A stretch of 64,000 nt of DNA from Agroathelia rolfsii (lineage: Eukaryota > Basidiomycota > Agaricomycetes > Amylocorticiales > Amylocorticiaceae). Positions 23,521 through 35,100 of the stretch are shown in pieces. Where the stretch lies: assembly GCA_018343915.1 (NCBI GenBank), contig JABRWF010000004.1, positions 2,542,001 to 2,606,000 on the forward strand. Reading direction: 5' to 3'. Below the pieces are notes generated by a model, which had not been told where the DNA came from, ran no database searches, and saw only the letters and a program-made list of their open reading frames with translations. Positions within the stretch are counted from its first letter, which is position 1. Every line of letters begins with the position of its first letter. A program made the translations under genes and the position numbers.

Positions 23521-25291
23521 GACGGAGGAAACTGAACGCCTCTGTTCACTCAGCCGTTGTCACGAGCAAACCCATCCGATAAGCTATTTATCCAGAAGCG
23601 TCACTAATTATTTAAGCATATTCGCTGGAACTGTTAGTCTGGACCATAACGATATTCTGGAATTGATATCTTGGAATCCTCTTCTTCTTTCTTCTTTCTT
23701 CGCTTCTTCTATCTTGTTTTTTTTTTTATTCATTTCATTTTCGGTTAGTTTATTTGGGCTATCCCCGCTTCCGCCTTACAAATACCAAGTGAAACTTGTA
23801 GACTTTTAGTTGTAACCCTGTAACAAAACATTTAAGTATTTCTATATTTCTATTTCTTGTTGCAGTCTGGCAACTGGGGCAATATAGCATTAATGAAACA
23901 ATAACGACAACAATGAGACGGCTGCCAAAAGTAAGTAGATCCTTGACTCTAAGCGCCGATTCCGTTTTATCTCAGTCCGGTAGTGTCGGAGCTGCATCCT
24001 TAAATTTAGAACTCCGCTTCCGAGGTCGGGGCCATTCCTTCTCTTTCGGCTTGCTTAGCTCCAGCCGATCACGCGATCACGGTGTTGTGCCGTCCATGAC
24101 GAGGCCTGAGGCCTGAGAGTGCATGTATTCTGCTTCAGGCTACCCTTTGCACACTCCCCCTCAGAGCCTGATACTCAAGCGATGATGCTTACTATTCATA
24201 GATAAATGACGAGCTTACTCAGTGCATCAAAACTTATGCGACCCTTTCAATGACATTATTTTTGTGATATGTCTCCGCTGCCCGGACGCATAAACACACC
24301 TTTGTCATCACTACTTCTCTGATCGTACAACTGTACACACTACGGACGAAATGAATATTGTTGAAGTGCTTCCCGTTCTATGTTGCCTTGTCAAGAAAAA
24401 GGTCGTGGCTTCAAGAGACGCCAGCAGTTCTTTTGACTGTATCAGCTTACTACCACAGCAAGCATTCCTTGGAGCTGAGAGATAGCATTACAAAAAAAAA
24501 AAAACTGAAAGCACAGCTCCCATATTTATGACTCATACGATGTGCTGTGCTTTTTCTCTTTCTCCACTTTCTCAAGGTGTTTTGATTGCTGGTTACTGGA
24601 CACACCGTGATGGGCTTGCCTTTCTTTGGGATTCACACATCTGCGACCATCGGAAAGCCAGAGTTTTCACAGTTCGTTTGGCGTTGTTGGGTCAGTATCT
24701 TTCTTTCTCTCCTTGATTTAATTAATTTTTATCATCAGTAATCAGCAGGAGTGCGCATCTAGCTATAACGGAAATTTATCTGGGACAAACTCGCGATCTT
24801 CAAGCGAGCTCTGATGCAGGTCTAGTAAACGGGCACACTTGACCTAGACATATATTCTACAATGACACACAAGCGATTGCGAGGCAAGCGAGTCAGAAGT
24901 TCATGCAACTGCCTGGGCATCAATATGGATCAATCATGGCTGACATAGCCACACGCCATATTTTGATGGCGCACGGTTCCGCCGGCTTTTCTCATCACTC
25001 CAGCTATACTGACCCGTTGTGCAGTCACCACAACCAACTGTGGTATCCAGCTTGGCGAGATTCATTATACCTTTGTGCCTGTCATAATTGACCTGATACA
25101 CAACAAGTTTAGAACAGTAATGCTGTGTTCCCCGTGGGCTGAATGACTCACCCGCTCAGCACCCGCGCAAGACGTAATTTCGTGACTGCTCAGGAGTGAC
25201 GGGTGACTATGGATACTATAGCTCATCGTACCGCGGGTGACTCAAACAAAGAGTTACAGCCATGGTACCTCAAACACTGAATCCACGAGGC
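23521..25291. other. Intergenic between precursors A and B, no gene recognised
   Basis: A T-rich 3' flank of precursor A (T run near 23718-23727), then mixed sequence with an A run near 24491-24503. No W..VH motif, UstYa motif or other domain was found in either strand. Confidence 0.5.
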
Positions 25292-25298
25292 TATAAAG
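25292..25298 (+). promoter_or_regulatory. TATA box of precursor B
   Basis: TATAAAG, 97-103 bases upstream of the ATG at 25395. The same motif and distance occur upstream of precursor D. Confidence 0.55.
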
Positions 25299-25394
25299 TC
25301 TCGTCGTGGTATTCGGCTCGCAGCATTATCCCATTCACGACCAACAGATAACGAATACCTTGCCTCATTAGAACGAACCCACTTAACAATCAAA

Positions 25395-25802
25395 ATGGTG
25401 TCCAAGACATTCTACTTGCTTCTTACGCTAGGGTCTGTAGCCCTTGTCGCACATTCTGCGCCACTTCCTGTAGAGGGTATGTCGCACGACGTGTTATCGG
25501 ATCATCCAATGTATTCCGGCTTATCTCTTCCTGCACAAAAAGGTGCTCTCCATACTCAGGTTTCCCGGGACGGAGACCTTTGGAAAGATGCTGTTCACAT
25601 GACCATTGAATCACGAAATACAGAAGCCGAGGCCTCTACTGAGGCTTCGCAAGTTGGAGCACTCTGGAAAGATGCTGTTCACGTGACTCTTAAATCTCGT
25701 GATGGAGGTCAGTTCTGTCGATCTTGAACAACATAATAAAGAAGCTCAGTCCCTTTGACCACAGAGCTTTGGCACGATGCAGTCCATCAAACGCTATCAT
25801 AA
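25395..25802 (+). CDS. Small secreted W..VH-motif peptide precursor B
   Basis: Three exons (25395-25476, 25543-25707, 25765-25802) give 94 residues. The signal peptide is FYLLLTLGSVALVAHSAPLP. The first intron follows directly after it. Three copies of the motif follow: LWKDAVHMTI, LWKDAVHVTL and, in the last exon, LWHDAVHQTLS before the stop. Each is preceded by a short acidic or Gly linker, and two by Ser-Arg-Asp-Gly (SRDGDLW, SRDGELW). This makes Ser-Arg a likely processing point instead of Lys-Arg. Without the second intron the frame would end at 25727 and lose the third motif copy; splicing restores it, which supports the model. Cysteines are absent. Confidence 0.8.
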
Positions 25803-26471
25803 TAGTCTCGACTCACTTGGAGCATATCAATAATAAGATGCCTAGCGTCATTTCATAGGCTCGGATGCTGTCAACACTTCTCTAAACCTATTTGGATCCT
25901 TGACGCATCCCACCCTGCTGGTCGGTCTTCATGCCACGGTCGACTCACCAAGCTATACCTTGCGTATACAATTTGCGTCCCCCGCATTGGGACTAGGACG
26001 CCACGCACGCAACACGTGCACGCAACACCGGCACGACAATTCCACTCACTTGAATGGGTTATTATTCTCTTCTAGACCTGACATAAATTTTTATGAACAT
26101 TTGTATCGATTGGGACTCGGATTTTGGCATCCTTTTTGTAGCCTTATGACACGACATATCACGATCACATATGTACTTACTTTGATAGACTTTACGACAC
26201 ATATGTATGCCTCTTGATGATTTAATGGTATAAATTGACTTGAAGTGGCCGAGCAAGGATGATGACATAATCAAATTTCGCGATCACGTGTTGGGAAGGG
26301 GTCGATCTCATACTTGGCAACAAGTTCGTTATTGGCGCCGCTGCTGCATCCGCACACACACCACACTGTCGACGCTGCTGGGCCACATTCGTCGTTGGCA
26401 CCACCACAAAGAGGAAGCTACGCAAATCAACGGCTTTCTCGGCCGCAGACAACACGCCACATTATCTCCAG
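25803..26471. other. Intergenic upstream of the Ase1-like gene
   Basis: No gene recognised. It holds the 3' end of precursor B and the promoter of the Ase1-like gene. This is also the likely border between the accessory region and the conserved genes to the right. Confidence 0.5.
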
Positions 26472-29156
26472 ATGACGGACTCATCGTCTGCTTTCAACCT
26501 GACTGATCTCTTGGACTCGCTGCATGCACATCTACAGTCTCAAACGCAACTCTTGCCTGAGCTACATGCCCAGTATGCACCGCTTTAAGACCTACACAAA
26601 AAGTATTGCCCTTCTGAATCACGATTTTCACATGTAATATAAAGACTTGGTCTACCTCCCGGAGCGCTCGCAGAAGAACTCAATGTGTTGCATCAACAGC
26701 TCATGAACGGCGTCGAACAGCAGATCGACGCCAGGAGACAGCAAGTTAATGAGTGGATTTCAAAATGCGAGGACGTCGAGAGGCATTGTCTAGGGTACGC
26801 GCGTGCCCTTGGAGGCAATGTGAATGCGACAGGCAACAGCTTAGAGGAACTCAAGAAGGAGCAAGTGTTGCCAAGAAGATATGACTTGATCTCAGAGCAT
26901 CAGGAGAAGCTTCGACAAGTGCGTCTACTATACAATAATATCACCTCTGAAGCATAACCTGGCATCCCTAGCTCTATCAAACTAAACTAGAGCAGCTAAA
27001 TACGCTCGCAAATCGACTCAGCGCCCTCGCAACAACGCTTGGATCTGACTTCTTCTCTCGTGAATTCATGGAGCAACAGTTTGTACAAGACGAAGAAGCC
27101 AACAATGACGGCTCCTACCGCGATGTTACTCCTGAGAAATTCCTGAAGCTCGAAAAAGAGCTTGTACGTGGCAAAGCTGAAGTGGTACGTTTCGTGTCTC
27201 CCATGTTCACCCTTTCTCTTAATCCTTATGCTGACCGCCCTCCAGTCAAACCGCCTAGCACAGCTTCTAGGAGCATTTGTTCAGATCGATTGGCTCTATA
27301 CGGAACTTGGCATCACGCCACCCTCACTTGATGACCCTGGTACATTCTCCTTCACCGTGCCCATGACTTCTTCACATTCACCTCCGTCATATACCAATAA
27401 TAATGATTCCCAAGAAGATGATCCTTTTACCATTTCTACACCCACGCCTGGAGCTCGCAAGTCATCGTTATTATTCAACTTCAACTCCAACCCACTGCCA
27501 TCGTCGACTTCTATAACAACACCTGCCGCATCCTCATCCACATCACTACCCAGCGAGACCGACTATCAACGCATCTTCCTATCGTTCGTCGATCGCCTCG
27601 AAGAAATGGCAGATGCCGATGCCCAACCTGCTTCGGTACTACTACGAGACGTCGACCCGTCACCCGCTCTCCTCTCGTGGGCCGCCGCCACACAGTCACG
27701 CCTGGAAGAAATCAAGCGCACGCGCGAGGCGAGTATCCAAGCTATGTACGACCAGCTTGAGCCACTCTGGCGACGGCTGGGAGTGTCCGATGAAGAGATG
27801 GATGCGTTTGTGGAGCAACACCGTGGTAGTACGGAACAGATTGTACGGCAATATGAGGAGGAGCTCGCGCGGATGCTGGAATTAAAACGGGAGAGTATGC
27901 ATGCGTTTGTGGCTAGTGCGCGGGATGAGATCACCAAGTTATGGGATGAGCTCCTGGTTGGCGAAGAGGAACGAGCGGACTTTGCTCCATTCTTTGATGG
28001 TGGGTGTTTGTCATCTCGAATACCGTTCAATGTTCGTTTTTTTCCCCTCTAATTTTCTCCTCTCATCTTTCAGACGAGGCGACTGAAGAGCTTCTCGCCA
28101 TTCACGAAGACGAGGTTAGAAGGCTCAAGGAAGACCGTCGATCAAAAGCACATCTTCTTGCCGCTATCCGTAAGTATTTCGACATCTGTCGGGAGGAACG
28201 CGAGCTGGCTGCCGCTGCTTCGGACCAATCACGTCTTCTTGGACGAGGTCCCCGAGATCCCGGTAGGCTATTGCGTGAGGAGAAGATGCGCAAGCGCGTC
28301 AACAAAGAAAAACCTCGAGTATGTGATTATTTCCTCTATTCATATCTCAAACCGGTCTCATCGTTATCATATGGTTATCTAGCTGCAGCAGGATTTACTC
28401 CTTTCCATCCCTGCATGGGAAGCCGAGTCGGGGCGCAAATTTATGGTGAACGGCGAGAGCATCCATGAGATATTGCTCCAGGCTGCGGGCGCTGCTGCGG
28501 CCGAACAGGAGAACAAGCGCAAGAGCCAACCATCCCGCGCAGGCTCCGTCCCACCACGTGCTACTACGCCTGCTGCCAACAATAACCCCTCTCAGGGGCA
28601 TGCGGCCCCTCCTGCTACCACTAGCAGCAAAAAACCAGGGACGGTACGGTCCGCTCCGTCTGGGAGTCAGAATGCACCGAATAAGAGGATGAAACTCATG
28701 TCAGACCCTCCGCCCAGTGTTAGCAAGCCTAACACACGCAGCCAGCAACGTGGCCTGCTAGCATCAAATCGAAAGGCGCTCAACGGTGGCAGCAGGGCGG
28801 CAGGGACCACCGCACGCAGCGTGTCGTCGCCTCACAAGATTGGTGGTTCGTCCGTGTCACGTCCAACACCGATGGCAGCGGGCTTGCGGTCCGGTACGGC
28901 GAGGAATCGTGCCATGTCTGCCACTAGTACAATTGGCACTGGTGGTAGCACACAGCGAGTTGCATCAACAGTGGATACGACACAGCAGGCGGTGAAGAAG
29001 GCTGCGCGGGCTCGCAGAGAAAGTTTCAAGCCACGGCCAAGTGTTGACGGCGGTATGGCTCCCTCGACGAATCACAATGCGGCCGCTGGCCGCTTTGCAC
29101 AGGGAGCAAGAGGCCTGTCAGGGCTTGTAGTCAAGGAAGAGGAGGTTTCATCATGA
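26472..29156 (+). CDS. ase1: Ase1/PRC1/MAP65 microtubule-bundling protein
   Basis: Six exons (26472-26572, 26645-26918, 26972-27184, 27246-27999, 28074-28318, 28383-29156) give 786 residues. The N-terminal two thirds are long coiled-coil helices with the family layout: LPPGALAEELNVLHQQL near residue 38, the central rod, then the spectrin-like microtubule-binding part (ITKLWDELLVGEEER, HEDEVRRLKE, LLLSIPAWEAESGRKF). The last about 250 residues are Ser/Thr/Ala-rich and basic, as expected of the disordered tail that adds microtubule affinity and carries CDK sites. Family members cross-link antiparallel microtubules in the spindle midzone and are needed for anaphase spindle stability and cytokinesis. 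The start is the first ATG of the conserved head (TDSSSAFNLTDLLDSL). Confidence 0.9.
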
Positions 29157-30204
29157 TGATAACGATGGATCACGATTATGTTATATTTCATATTGTCCTT
29201 TCCCATCTCTCCATTTTGTTTGTACGCGGCCACTGCAGACATTCTTTTTCTTGCTATTCAATATTTTCGTTTTCTACATGCTGTCCTCTGTCTCTTTTTT
29301 TCTATCGGTCGTTATCTAACTATGAGATTCAATTTATGTTGTACGATTATTGTGATTCAATGCATAGGTTCTATTAATATTGATGATAATTGCGTTTATA
29401 TCGTGGGTCATCCTTAACCTAAGTCACCTTGGGAAACTATAAAGTTTCTTGATGGTCAGCTGACCACTTGCCTTGCTCAGATGTTGAAATGCGGATTCGA
29501 CGCCTGAATGAAGTTTTTACTCCCAGTCAATACTCGAACTCGAACCTCCTCTAATGCTACTAAACTCCAACATTTATCATTGAAAAGTCTTTCATTCGAG
29601 AAACTTTGATATTGTACCCACATTTAGAATCATCTGAAAGCCAACTGTCGATATAAACTGAGTTGGGCCACTTCAAGTTTGGATTGTGTAGCTACTCGGA
29701 TTGGGTAGCTACTTGACATCACTACCTGACTCAGCTAGAGCTTTTTTAGTTGAAGATAGCTAAACGTTGTATTAGTTTTGACCCATTCCAAATTTACGTC
29801 AGGTCATATCTTCCTCCTAAAGAAAGGAGAAGTTTTGAGCTGGTATCCAACGTTGGTGTCCACTACTAAACTTCCCCCACAAATTGGCATCAATGACGGG
29901 ATGGCTGCTCAGTACACCCTGCTCGCAGAGAGCTTGTTTCTTTGAGAATCCAGCGCGGATGGAAGCTCTATAATCAGTTATCCTATCCAAGTGTTCATTT
30001 CACTCTCAGCTGTACGTCTGTCGAGCTTGATAGGAGCGGTTCGACTTCGTTCTCCTGGTTCCCTCCTTACCCTCCCCTTACTCCCTTCTAGCCTATTCCC
30101 ACTTCTCCTATCTTTTCCCTATAAAATAAACGACCCATGCGGGATGAGCATCACATAACTTGATATTACACCCCCCACTACCTGCCTTTAAAACGACTAT
30201 AACC
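29157..30204. other. Intergenic with CT-rich promoter region
   Basis: No gene recognised. The last 150 bases are pyrimidine-rich (30046-30119), followed by a TATA box. This is a common core-promoter layout in fungi for well-expressed genes. Confidence 0.55.
30120..30128 (+). promoter_or_regulatory. TATA box of the unknown gene at 30205
   Basis: TATAAAATA, 77-85 bases upstream of the ATG at 30205, directly after a CT-rich tract. Confidence 0.55.
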
Positions 30205-31398
30205 ATGCCTTACTCACATTTCGAGTTTGCCCACAAGGCACTTGACTTGTCACAATTTGCACATGTTGCAGACCAGCTATCCGAAAGGGACTGTAACCCG
30301 GACGAGAAACTATGGTTCAACGGACTCAACCCTCTGCGGATAACGATCCGTGCGATGAGCGAAGTGGAGAGGCCAATGAAGATACAAGGCTCTACTACTC
30401 CTTCGGATCTCGAGTCCCTTAGTGAGCCCTCAGATTCATCTTCTCTATTCTCAGCTCCTTCTGCCATAGAGCCTCTCGCCAAAGGGCATGGTTCCTACAT
30501 CTTCACCAATACTTTGGCGAGATCAACAAGGACTTCAATCGAAAAAGTCGACAAGGCTTTCAGTGATATGTCCTCAATCAGCAATGCAGCGACCATCGCC
30601 GAAAGCGAATATGCCATGGAACCATTCGACGGAAAGAACCCTGAGATGCACTTGGCGTCCTCAGTGCAATCGATTGGCGATAGGCTTCCTCGTGAGGCTG
30701 ACATTGTTCCCCCTGTCCCCAGCCTATCTTCCCATGTGTCAGCAATGGCCAGGCCGGTGGATGACTTGGAAATTTCCTTCCGTCCAAACGTAGCCGATCT
30801 CCCCACGCCCACACCCAAGCATCCAATGCGCACCGCCGTTAAGGACTTCATCATCGCTCACTTCGACTTGCGTGATCGACCTCGGCCCTACTGCTCGCCA
30901 GTCCCCGTCCTGGTGATCGACGACTCGGAGATCTCGTTCCGCCCCAATGTTCGTCCTCCCTCCAAGCGGCGCGCAGCGTATAATACCGTGAAGGGTTTGC
31001 TCACCGCCTTGACTGAACTCGGGCATCGCTCGCCTCCGATGACTTCGATCTTCGCCGCCCTCGACAATGCCTCCTCAAGGAACCCTGATAGTGTGGATGC
31101 CGGCCTGCTATCAGAGGATCTCTTGGAGATGTGTTGCGGTGATTGGAGATTCAACGGGAAGGTACCCGCAAAGAAGCCAAGGAGTTTCAAGAAGAGCGCG
31201 AAGAACATCAAAAAGTGGGCCGGGCGCAAGTTCAACGAAACTCGTGAGGGGTACCAAGATCTCAAAGCGGCGGCGTCGGAGAGAAAATCCATCGGATTCT
31301 TCAAAAACAAAAACAACGGAGTCCCGACAACTGATTCGAGGAACTCAACGTGCTTTTTTTATATGGTTTTTTATATTCTCTTGTGTCCTGAACTTTAA
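30205..31398 (+). CDS. Unknown 397-residue protein, intronless
   Basis: A single open frame. The first ATG after the TATA box is at 30205 (MPYSHFEFAHKALDL). There is no signal peptide or clear membrane segment until a hydrophobic stretch at the extreme C-terminus (CFFYMVFYILLCPEL), which could be a tail anchor or read-through of a 3' region. The middle is Ser-rich and acidic. A phrase is duplicated: DDLEISFRPNV near residue 190 and DDSEISFRPNV near residue 240. The C-terminal quarter is basic (KKPRSFKKSAKNIKKWAGRK). No known domain recognised. The lack of introns in a 1.2-kb gene differs from most neighbours. Confidence 0.6.
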   Translation: MPYSHFEFAHKALDLSQFAHVADQLSERDCNPDEKLWFNGLNPLRITIRAMSEVERPMKIQGSTTPSDLESLSEPSDSSSLFSAPSAIEPLAKGHGSYIFTNTLARSTRTSIEKVDKAFSDMSSISNAATIAESEYAMEPFDGKNPEMHLASSVQSIGDRLPREADIVPPVPSLSSHVSAMARPVDDLEISFRPNVADLPTPTPKHPMRTAVKDFIIAHFDLRDRPRPYCSPVPVLVIDDSEISFRPNVRPPSKRRAAYNTVKGLLTALTELGHRSPPMTSIFAALDNASSRNPDSVDAGLLSEDLLEMCCGDWRFNGKVPAKKPRSFKKSAKNIKKWAGRKFNETREGYQDLKAAASERKSIGFFKNKNNGVPTTDSRNSTCFFYMVFYILLCPEL

Positions 31399-32131
31399 GC
31401 TGCCTAATGCTCTGCTCTCTGGGATTCTTTCCGCTTTCAAGTTCCAATCTGGCTCTGGCTTAATCCTTGGCTCTATTTGTCTGTTTGACTCTACTGGTTG
31501 GCTCTTATTCTCGGTGTTCTTCTCTCTCCTGTATCTGTTCTGGCGTCTGTGTTTTTGTTTTTCTCTTTGATATTTTTATTCATATTATTTCATGGTTTTG
31601 TCATTTTACTTCAATATCTCCCGGCCGGGTTTTTTTTTTTTTTTTTTTTTTATACTTGGGGTTTTTTTTCCCTCTCAAGGAGGGCTTTTTCCCCAGACCT
31701 TTTTTTTCTTCTGAGGATTCAACTCCTCATTTTTCTAATATCCCACCCTCGGGCTGTTCCGATGCCATGACAAATGTTCGTGGTGGGGTCTGATCGAGGC
31801 GACGATATAAAGAAACTGAGTCGAATTTCATAATATACCAGGGCGTATTCATTGCTGTTATGCCTGCCGAATTAATCTATGGACCAGTGCATATAGCAAA
31901 ATGATAGTAGCGTAGACGATTGAATCCGATGAATATGATCTTAACATTAAAACATAAGTCTCCGTTAACTTTTCTGCTTCTGACTTCTGAATATGTAGCT
32001 ATTATTGGTATACGCATACATGCTTCGTAACATTGGGAACGAATAAATAAAAGTTCTTTACGAGGGAAAAAAAAAATACATGGCTGTTGAACTTGTGTTT
32101 ATCATTTTGAAATATCGTCAGAGCAATATCT
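31399..32131. other. Convergent 3' region with a long T run
   Basis: Between the stop of the unknown gene (plus) and the stop of Pol2 (minus). It is strongly T-rich on the plus strand, with a T run of about 22 at 31629-31650. No gene is visible; it should hold both polyadenylation regions. Confidence 0.55.
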
Positions 32132-35100
32132 TCATAATGAATGCGATAAGAGCATTCTATCGGCCATTTCCTGCAAATCAACGGTGTTAGTTTTTGCCTC
32201 GATGCCAGTTGGGATTGCAATAATTACTCTTAAGTGGTTGAAGCCATAAGCCCTGGCGACATTCACAATGGTCCTCAGCTTTCTTCTTACTTCCACTCTG
32301 CTCACGGTAAGCTCGTACGCCCCGGAGCAATGACAATGCTTTGACAGATTGTCAGATTGGATTTGCTTGCACTTCGAGCAGCGAAGATCCTGTTGCGCCG
32401 ATGTCCTCTCAATCTCATGCACTATCTCGATAACCATCAACTCAATCGCCAGTCGGTCGTACTCGCCACCACAATCGACACAAAGCCATTTCACCGAGCT
32501 CGAAAGCTGTTGGCCGTCCGGTTGAAGGTCCAAGTCCCGACAGAAGTCAAAGTCGCGAATGCTGTCGCAGTACCGGCAGGGTACATTGGACAACTTAAGC
32601 GGCTCACATGGATTACGGAAGATGGCAGCGTCTGCGAATTCTTTGACACCGACGAGCTCGAGTAAGTTTCGCTTTAGCAGACCGACTTCAACACTGTGAT
32701 CCTTGACGAGGGCGAAGACGGCGCATGTGAACTTAACGAACTCTAGTGCGGCGTTCGTCAGATTAAGGTGACTGCCCGGCCGGATTGGGAACATGAATGC
32801 TTCCACAGAGTCATCTCCCTCTCTATGAGCAACGACTTCCCTATCTTGGATATTGGAAACGAGCTTGAGCATGCGTCGAGTCAGCCGACGAGAGATGAAC
32901 TCCTGCACGATCTCCGTCTCCTTGGTTTGCTGTGCATTCTTCTGCGTCGCATCCGGGATTCCGTTCTCGATGACCCGGAGGGGCGCACGTCCCAAGTCAT
33001 TAAGTTTCTGCCGCGAGCGGAACAGCTCCACGACAAAGAAGCGAACGGCTGCGGCAAAGTCATCTTGTATGGCCGGGGGCAGGAATTCCTGGATGTTCCA
33101 TTTCATCTCTAGGGAGAGCTCCTCCGGCGGCTCGATGGCAAGTGGGTCCTCACACACGATCCCAGCCATATTAGCCTGATCCATCAGAACGAGGAAGTCA
33201 TAGAACCGTTCGGTACTGAGATACACATGTTGGAAAAGCTCGTTGGATGTGACGGCAGTGTTGATATAGGTTGCATACGCATGAGCCGTACCCGGTGGTT
33301 TCGATGTTGCCAGGAGAATGCGACTGAAATCAGCATAGACGACGTGCGAGCCAAGTCGCTTGAACTCCGCAAGCATTTGAATGAACGTCTTTCTCATAAG
33401 GCCGTGGACGAATCGATGTAGACTAGGATCGTACATTTGCGATGATTTTGAAGTAATCCATCGCAGGAAATGGTCAAGCGCAACCGAAGAAGGGCTTTCG
33501 AAATCACTGCGAATCCTGTCGAGTAGCCAAGATTTGACCATCCCACGAAGAATAGCAAATATCTGTGGAGAAACGTGCGACTCGCCGAGCGTAAGGTCTC
33601 TCGATCCCTCGCCCGAAGCATATTCGTTGAGCGTGCGTGAGGTGGAGTCAAACGCTGTGGATCCACCAGTGCCTTCCAATTCGTTGATAGCAGTTGAGTG
33701 AAGAACGGCATCAACGGCCAGATTACGAACAGATATTTCGAGGCAGACGTTCGTATAACAGCCGGAAGAGACGAACTCTGTTTTTGGAAGAGGCTCTGTG
33801 GATCTGATGTCTTCCTCGATTCCTCCGAGGTCGGGCTTATCGCCAAATGACCACCACAGGATGAAGTCTTGTTGAGTGAGTTGTCGAGCGAAACTAACAT
33901 CCGAGAGGAACAGTGGCTGATCTCCATCAATGTGTCCAAAGGGTATGTTATAGTAATTCGCCATTGCCACCAGCCGATCGAGTTGTGGGCCAACAGACAA
34001 GTATCGGTTGAGCATCTTGGCACCTATCTGCGTTTGCCATGGGAAGATGTCGAGTGAATGCGGTCCAACAGCCTTGGGCATGGATACGATGGGGAACTTG
34101 GCGAGTTTGGGTACTTGAGTGTCAAAGTAATACTGCTCTTTTACCGAGGAAACGACAATCGCGTAGCCTTTATCCTCGAGCAGACCGAGCTCAACAGATA
34201 TCGCTTTCAGAGCAGCTTTATCGGTAGTGTGATATGCAGTGGTAAATTCGTGATTTGGAGGATAATCCATTGCTTCGCAAGTGAACCCCTTCTGCTGACG
34301 TTTTTGCAGCAGTTCCATGTATTGCTCGGAAAGACGTGGGATTTGCTGGCGTCTGGTCGCTGAATCGACGATATGGAGTTTGACTGTCCCACGAGGAGTG
34401 AACAAGGCAAAAAGATGAAGGGCCGTCGTTTTGGAGCATGCGTGGTATAAGAATACATATTCCAGAGCGCGCCCGCCGTCTAGATGCTTTCTACGGGCAC
34501 TGGTATTAGTTAATGCTGGCTCCAATTGATTGAGATCTAAGCCCATCATTTGGGCACGGTTGATAGACATGCTGAGATCATCGATGACACAGGTCTTTCC
34601 AAGACGCAGAAGAGCTCTGATGACGAGAGGGATCTAAAAACACGAGTTGTTAGAAAGGGAAAATGTTCAGTACAAGTCGAACCTACCTGCTGCTCGAATA
34701 CACCAGAAACATTGGGATCATTGGTGAGCTGCATGAAGTGGTCCTCCCCCTCCTGGTACAGGTCTTCGCGTACAACAATCTTATAGAGATTTTCGGATGG
34801 AAGCGCTCGAGGCAAGGTTCTCTGAACCTTTTCGACAGAATATAGGTCTTTTCGGAAGAGCTCATCCCTGGGTGGGACTCGGAATTGGAGGTAGAACACC
34901 CTGGGAATGCGAACCGGAATCGACGCCAACGATCCATCGTAAGCAACCCACATGTTGAACCGTCCTGGGACCCTCGTAGCCCTGAATTGAACGATGTCGA
35001 GTCGGCGGTCTGCACGAACCTTTGTTCCGCTGAACATCGACGGGACGATGGCGGATGAAGAACCTCCAAAGACGGCTTGCTGGCGTTTTTTCCATCGGGG

